From: Scalesia atractyloides
Taxonomy: Eukaryota; Streptophyta; Magnoliopsida; Asterales; Asteraceae
Length of the DNA stretch: 64,000 nucleotides
Reading direction: 5' to 3'
Assembly: GCA_947069175.1 (NCBI GenBank)
Contig: CAMTDV010000003.1
Span: forward strand, 82,499,978-82,563,977
In this document: positions 59,921-64,000 of the stretch, one piece after another
Layout of the letters: every line of letters begins with the position of its first letter
How positions within the stretch are numbered: the first letter of the stretch is position 1
Translations under genes and position numbers: made by a program
The notes under the pieces: model-generated
Database searches by the model: none
Told to the model about the DNA's origin: nothing
Seen by the model: only the letters and a program-made list of their open reading frames with translations

Positions 59921-61817
59921 TCACATTATGGAACAAGCATTAGGGTTTTCCGCACTAAATAAATCAGTTTCCGAAGGACGGGAATCGTGAAGAAATATCG
60001 GTGGAGGAGGCAGAGGTCGATGTTGATATTCCGTGACATACCCATGATTAGCATAACCTTCAATGTCGTAGCCGTGAGTTGAAAAACCCAAAACACCATA
60101 ATCTTGATTATGATAACTCTGATTATACACAGGCATCGTGTATATATAAGGGTTATGGCTGTAATATTCAAATTTATTTATCACATCTATATTTTTGCCC
60201 TCGTCACCACCACCTATCGTTTTTCCATCATCATCTGGCTTCTTTTTATTACTCTCGTTAGTTGCGGCTTTTCCCTCATTTTTCTTTTTCTCGTCTCCTT
60301 CTTTGCTATCCACAGCTTTTTCTGTCTCGTTTTTCTTTTTCTCGTCTCCTCCACTGTTATCCACAGCTTTCTCTACATCGTTTTTCTTTTTATCGTCAAC
60401 GGCGTTGTCGCCTTCTTTCTCTTTTTTACCATCGCCCGTGTTGTCTCCTGCTTTCTCTTTTTTACCCTCACCTTCTTTTACTTTCTTTGTGGCGGTTTTT
60501 TCACCACCCTTGTCATCTTCTTTTTTTGGAGGGACAACATCGACATTTCTTTTCAATTTATCTTTTAAATATGGTACAAGTTCTTTCATATTCATTTTTC
60601 CTTTCACCGTAACCAAATTCTTGTTTCCATCCGGTTTTACCGATTCTACCCCTATCCACAATACACAATATATATATATATATAAACATTAGAACAAATA
60701 ATCATTAATAATGTAGAAAGCCAATATTGTCATACTAAAGATCCGTTGATGGTTAATGTTGCTTTCAATTTAATCAATATTAGGATTTGAGAATACTACC
60801 TAATACATCATGGAAAAACTTTTAGTATTTTAGAGTTATTATTTTAAATTGATTAAATTAAAAAAATAAATTATTAGTTAACAAAAATAAATGGAGAGGT
60901 TTGAGTGGTTACTAATATATTGGACGCATGTGTCCATCTAAATCAAAAATTTGTATATTAGTCTGGATGACGTAATTTTACTTTAAATGTATTTAAATTT
61001 ATACAAAAAAAAAAGAATTATTTAATAATTTAATAACAATTTTGGAATTAACTCTTACTCACCATCGATCTTTGAAATGATTCGTTTAATTTTTTGTGAG
61101 CAACCATCACAATGTAGTGAAATCTTCAACACCACAGTAGTCGATTGACGCTAAATAACCACCATGAAAATAAAAGAAAAGAAATTAAAAATATATACTG
61201 AGCAAAGATATAGAAATGGTGAATTAGAACTCCATGTCATTTACTCAAATGATGTATGATACCTCTTTGGGTTTCTCATTGTTAGATTTTGGCTCGGGTG
61301 GCTTCTCATCGTCTTTCTTTGCACCTCCCTCATCCTTTTTGGGTTTAGGAGATATAATTTCCACGGTTTTCTTGGTCCTGAACTCCACTCGCTCCTTGAT
61401 ATGAGCAGGATCTACTTTCCCCGTTATTGTCAGCTTGTTGTTCGCACAATCGGCTTTTACAGTTTCCACGCCTACATACATACAAATAGATATGTTAGTT
61501 GTACTAGTATGTGTGTATGTATGTATGTATACAGAGGGATAGTTTGATCTATGTCTACTACCTTCAATAAATTGTATGGATTTCTTGACCTTTTTGGCAC
61601 ATCCGGCACAATGCAAATCGAGCTTTAGAACAACAGTGATTGGCCCTTCGTCAACTTTGTTTGTGTTATCGGCATCAACGATCTTCTTTTCATTGTCTTC
61701 TTTTTTTACATCGACGTTGTTCTATAATAAAGTTCAAAGCAAGCAATTATAAAAAAAATAAAAAAGAAATACCTAAAAACAAAGGGAATGGAATGGGTTG
61801 AAACTAACCTCACCCAT
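59921..61817 (-). CDS. HIPP: Two-domain heavy-metal-associated isoprenylated plant protein (HIPP)
   Basis: Five exons on the minus strand: 61809-61817, 61562-61721, 61263-61471, 61063-61150 and 59921-60651. All four introns are GT-AG (87, 90, 112 and 411 bases), and the joined frame has 398 codons. HMA domain 1 (residues ~30-100) has the metal-binding CAGC at 41-44; HMA domain 2 (~130-200) has CDGC at 140-143. A long Lys/Glu/Asp/Gly-rich linker (~200-320) follows, then a Tyr/His/Pro-rich tail, and the end ENPNACSIM carries a CaaX box for prenylation. HIPPs bind metals such as Cu, Zn or Cd through CxxC and are tethered to membranes by the lipid; roles in metal handling and stress are known for the family. 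The two-HMA plan resembles Arabidopsis HIPP05/06. The start is chosen because MGE plus intron joins in frame and a TATA box lies upstream. The three-codon first exon is the least certain part. Confidence 0.9.
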
Positions 61818-61900
61818 TTGAATTGAGTGTTTGCTAATGGATTTTTGAGGGTAGAGAAAGTTGGAACTAAAAACTTTAGGAATTTGAGGTAAAGGTGGAC

Positions 61901-61907
61901 ATTTATA
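61901..61907 (-). promoter_or_regulatory. TATA box of HIPP gene
   Basis: TATAAAT on the minus strand, 84 bases upstream of the ATG. This would place the transcription start about 50-55 bases before the start codon. Confidence 0.65.
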
Positions 61908-61909
61908 GG

Positions 61910-64000
61910 GAGTTGGCTGTGGGTTGTGAAGTTCTATCCTCACCCAACTTTGGCACCTTATGGAAGTTCTATCTTATATACAATATACACATGATATGAT
62001 ATTGATTAATGGTGGATGTAAGTGTGTGTGCAAAATATATGTGTATTAAATAGATTTGAATGCAAGTATATTGATATTTTATGGATGCAAGTGTATTAAT
62101 ATTTTATAAACACTTGATATTGGGATTCCCTAAATAGCATACAATGTATGAAGCATGCCTTATGGCTTAAATTTCTTTTAAAGTATATAAGAAAAAGTTC
62201 CTACGGATATTATATGGTCGATTAAACAAATCCTTATCTTGATGAAGATAAATATGATATAATTAAACGAATATGATATAATTGTCTTAATAAATATTTA
62301 TTTAAAGTACAACACAAATGGTAGATGTTTAGTTGAGTAAGGCAACAAAAATGACCTATAATTGTCTCATTAAAAACAATGTTAAAACAATGTGGTAAGA
62401 TAAAATACTTGCTAAAGGAAAAAAGAATGACGTATAATATTATCCTTCACTTTATTATTATTGTTGTTATTGTATTCTTTTTTCTTTCAAACCTTCTCAT
62501 TTTATGCTTTCATAACAAAATAATAAACCTTACTATATATACATATGACACAAACAAATAATAATTATAAAATAAACAACTTTAACTCGGAACTACTAAA
62601 AATACTTATAAACAGAGCTTACAATTTTACATATAAGTTAACTCACCGATACCTAAAACCCAAAACACCAATATAAAGAAACGACTCTTAGAATTTTTGA
62701 TTTTATTATATAACCTAATAAATAGTTTGTGGTTGAGCCAACTCATACGGTTATGTAGCTCTTGTGGGCATGTGGATACAATTTGATGTACGAGTTTGTG
62801 GATTGCATGTAGGTATACATGCATGCATGATGATTGTTGGTAGATGACTAGATGAGATGAGCACTTGTGGGGTGTTTAAATTTTTCTCGCACGTGCCGAC
62901 GAGCTTTTGTTAATCAAGCCAATTTAAAATAGGAAAAGTCATGTCATTATACTCTAGTGATATTTATGGATGTGATAAAGGTTTAGAGAGTAATAGGTTC
63001 TAGGTTTGATTTTTACAATGGGGTTTTCTCAAATTTGTTGGGTTTCCTTCTGAATTGGTGTATAGGCATTATTGCCAAGTGAATATGGATATAATCGGAA
63101 GGTTCCGCTGGTGGTACAATGATACTCTAGTGGTACATCAGTGATCCAAATTTGTCGTTAAAAATAGGAAGGCAAGTAGTTATAAAATTGTACGATTTAA
63201 TTAAATCCTTTTTATATAAATGCTAGATGTATTTTGATATTCTAACTCGTTATTCTAAGAAAATTATATAGATAACTAGAGAATGAAAGAAAAACTTTAA
63301 AAAATGAGAGAAATCTTTTGAGGGACTTGTATTTTTATATTCTAACAAAAGCATGTAACATATGTTAATAGAAGTTGATTACAAAACAATTATAACTCGT
63401 TATTCTAACAATAATACTGACTGCACTAATATTCTAGTTGCTAATTTATTAATTATATTTCATTGCCACTAATAACTATAGTTCCTTGCAAACAAAAACA
63501 TTCACAATAACAATTTGGTCGTTATAAAACACATAACGAATTCTGAGAGACTATGATAAAAGATATCTCGTATAAAGCGAAGATCAGTTCTTAAGGTCAC
63601 TGTATTCTAATAAACCTTAACCCATGATAATGTGACTAAGAAAAATGCGGCCTTAATATTGTCCCACCAAAAGTAGGATGACCAAGAAAAGATAAACGTA
63701 ACTCATGAAACATATACATAACTCAACAAAATTTTGTGGTGCTATACACTAAGATGCGATAGTTAGCTTCAGTACTTAATCAAGTAATCGTATGTTGTTC
63801 TTGAAGCTCCAACTCATAAAAAGATAAACGTAACTCTTGAAACATAGACATGTATCAGATACACACAATGTGAATGATACACCTTGAGCACATAATGGAT
63901 GTTTGGTGGCCCTAAGCGGCCGCCTAAGTTGAACATGAAGATGGGCCGGCCTTGAGCAGGGAATACGACCAATGATGTTTAGGCTACATTTGGTGGAGGA
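61910..64000. other. HIPP upstream region and AT-rich intergenic DNA
   Basis: No gene supported. Short frames (62379-62561, 62627-62824) lack domains. The phrase AAAAGATAAACGTAACTC occurs at about 63687 and 63820. The last ~100 bases turn GC-rich (GGGCCGGCCTTGAG), like the end of a DNA transposon continuing past the window. Confidence 0.4.

Noticed and set aside
60079..60692. Several overlapping plus-strand frames rich in Phe, Ser and Leu
   Set aside because: They are reverse-strand shadows of the lysine/glutamate-rich linker of the HIPP gene.
63890..64000. GC-rich end with GGCCGGCC, possibly a hAT terminus
   Set aside because: The element would continue beyond the window, so its other end and target duplication cannot be seen.

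Overview
This is a plant nuclear window. I infer a eudicot, possibly Asteraceae: it is AT-rich, stacked with long-LTR Ty3/gypsy elements, and has one short-intron gene ending in a plant-type isoprenylation box. The family assignment is a guess from overall look. The left ~41 kb is almost entirely a nest of retrotransposons. The middle (41.5-59.9 kb) is gene-poor DNA with solo LTRs, small DNA transposons and tandem repeats. The only convincing host gene lies at 59.9-61.8 kb on the minus strand. The last 2 kb shows no gene.

The nest, oldest to youngest. Family III is a large non-autonomous element (LARD-like) on the minus strand. Its 3' LTR is 1-2454 and runs off the left edge. Its non-coding interior is 2455-3353 plus 19899-22336, and its 5' LTR begins at 22337 but is cut at 22421. 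Into its interior jumped element I (3354-19898, plus strand), a chromovirus-like Ty3/gypsy element with 3.44-kb LTRs and a perfect 5-bp target duplication, AATGT. Into element I jumped a solo LTR of family IV (8949-11596, duplication ACCAA). A second member of element I's family, element II, lies in opposite orientation at 22422-36003. It continues into a second, truncated interior (36004-38461), giving an LTR-interior-LTR-interior arrangement that itself holds a small copia-type solo LTR (37708-38132). A solo LTR of family III follows (38512-41450, duplication AGTCA).

Elements I and II share one layout: LTR, methionine-tRNA primer site, a proline/histidine-rich accessory reading frame of about 364 codons (called ORF0 here), a minisatellite spacer, gag with zinc knuckles, protease, reverse transcriptase, RNase H, integrase, a chromodomain-like tail, polypurine tract, LTR. 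Both are dead copies with stops and frameshifts, but ORF0 is recognisable in both.

Family IV LTRs occur twice (8949-11596 and 51200-53940). Each carries four tRNA-like modules in the same order and orientation. This and ORF0 are the least ordinary signals in the window.

The host gene is a heavy-metal-associated isoprenylated plant protein (HIPP) with two HMA domains. I reconstructed five exons with GT-AG introns, giving 398 residues and a C-terminal CSIM box. A TATA box lies 84 bases upstream of the start codon and a candidate poly(A) signal lies downstream.
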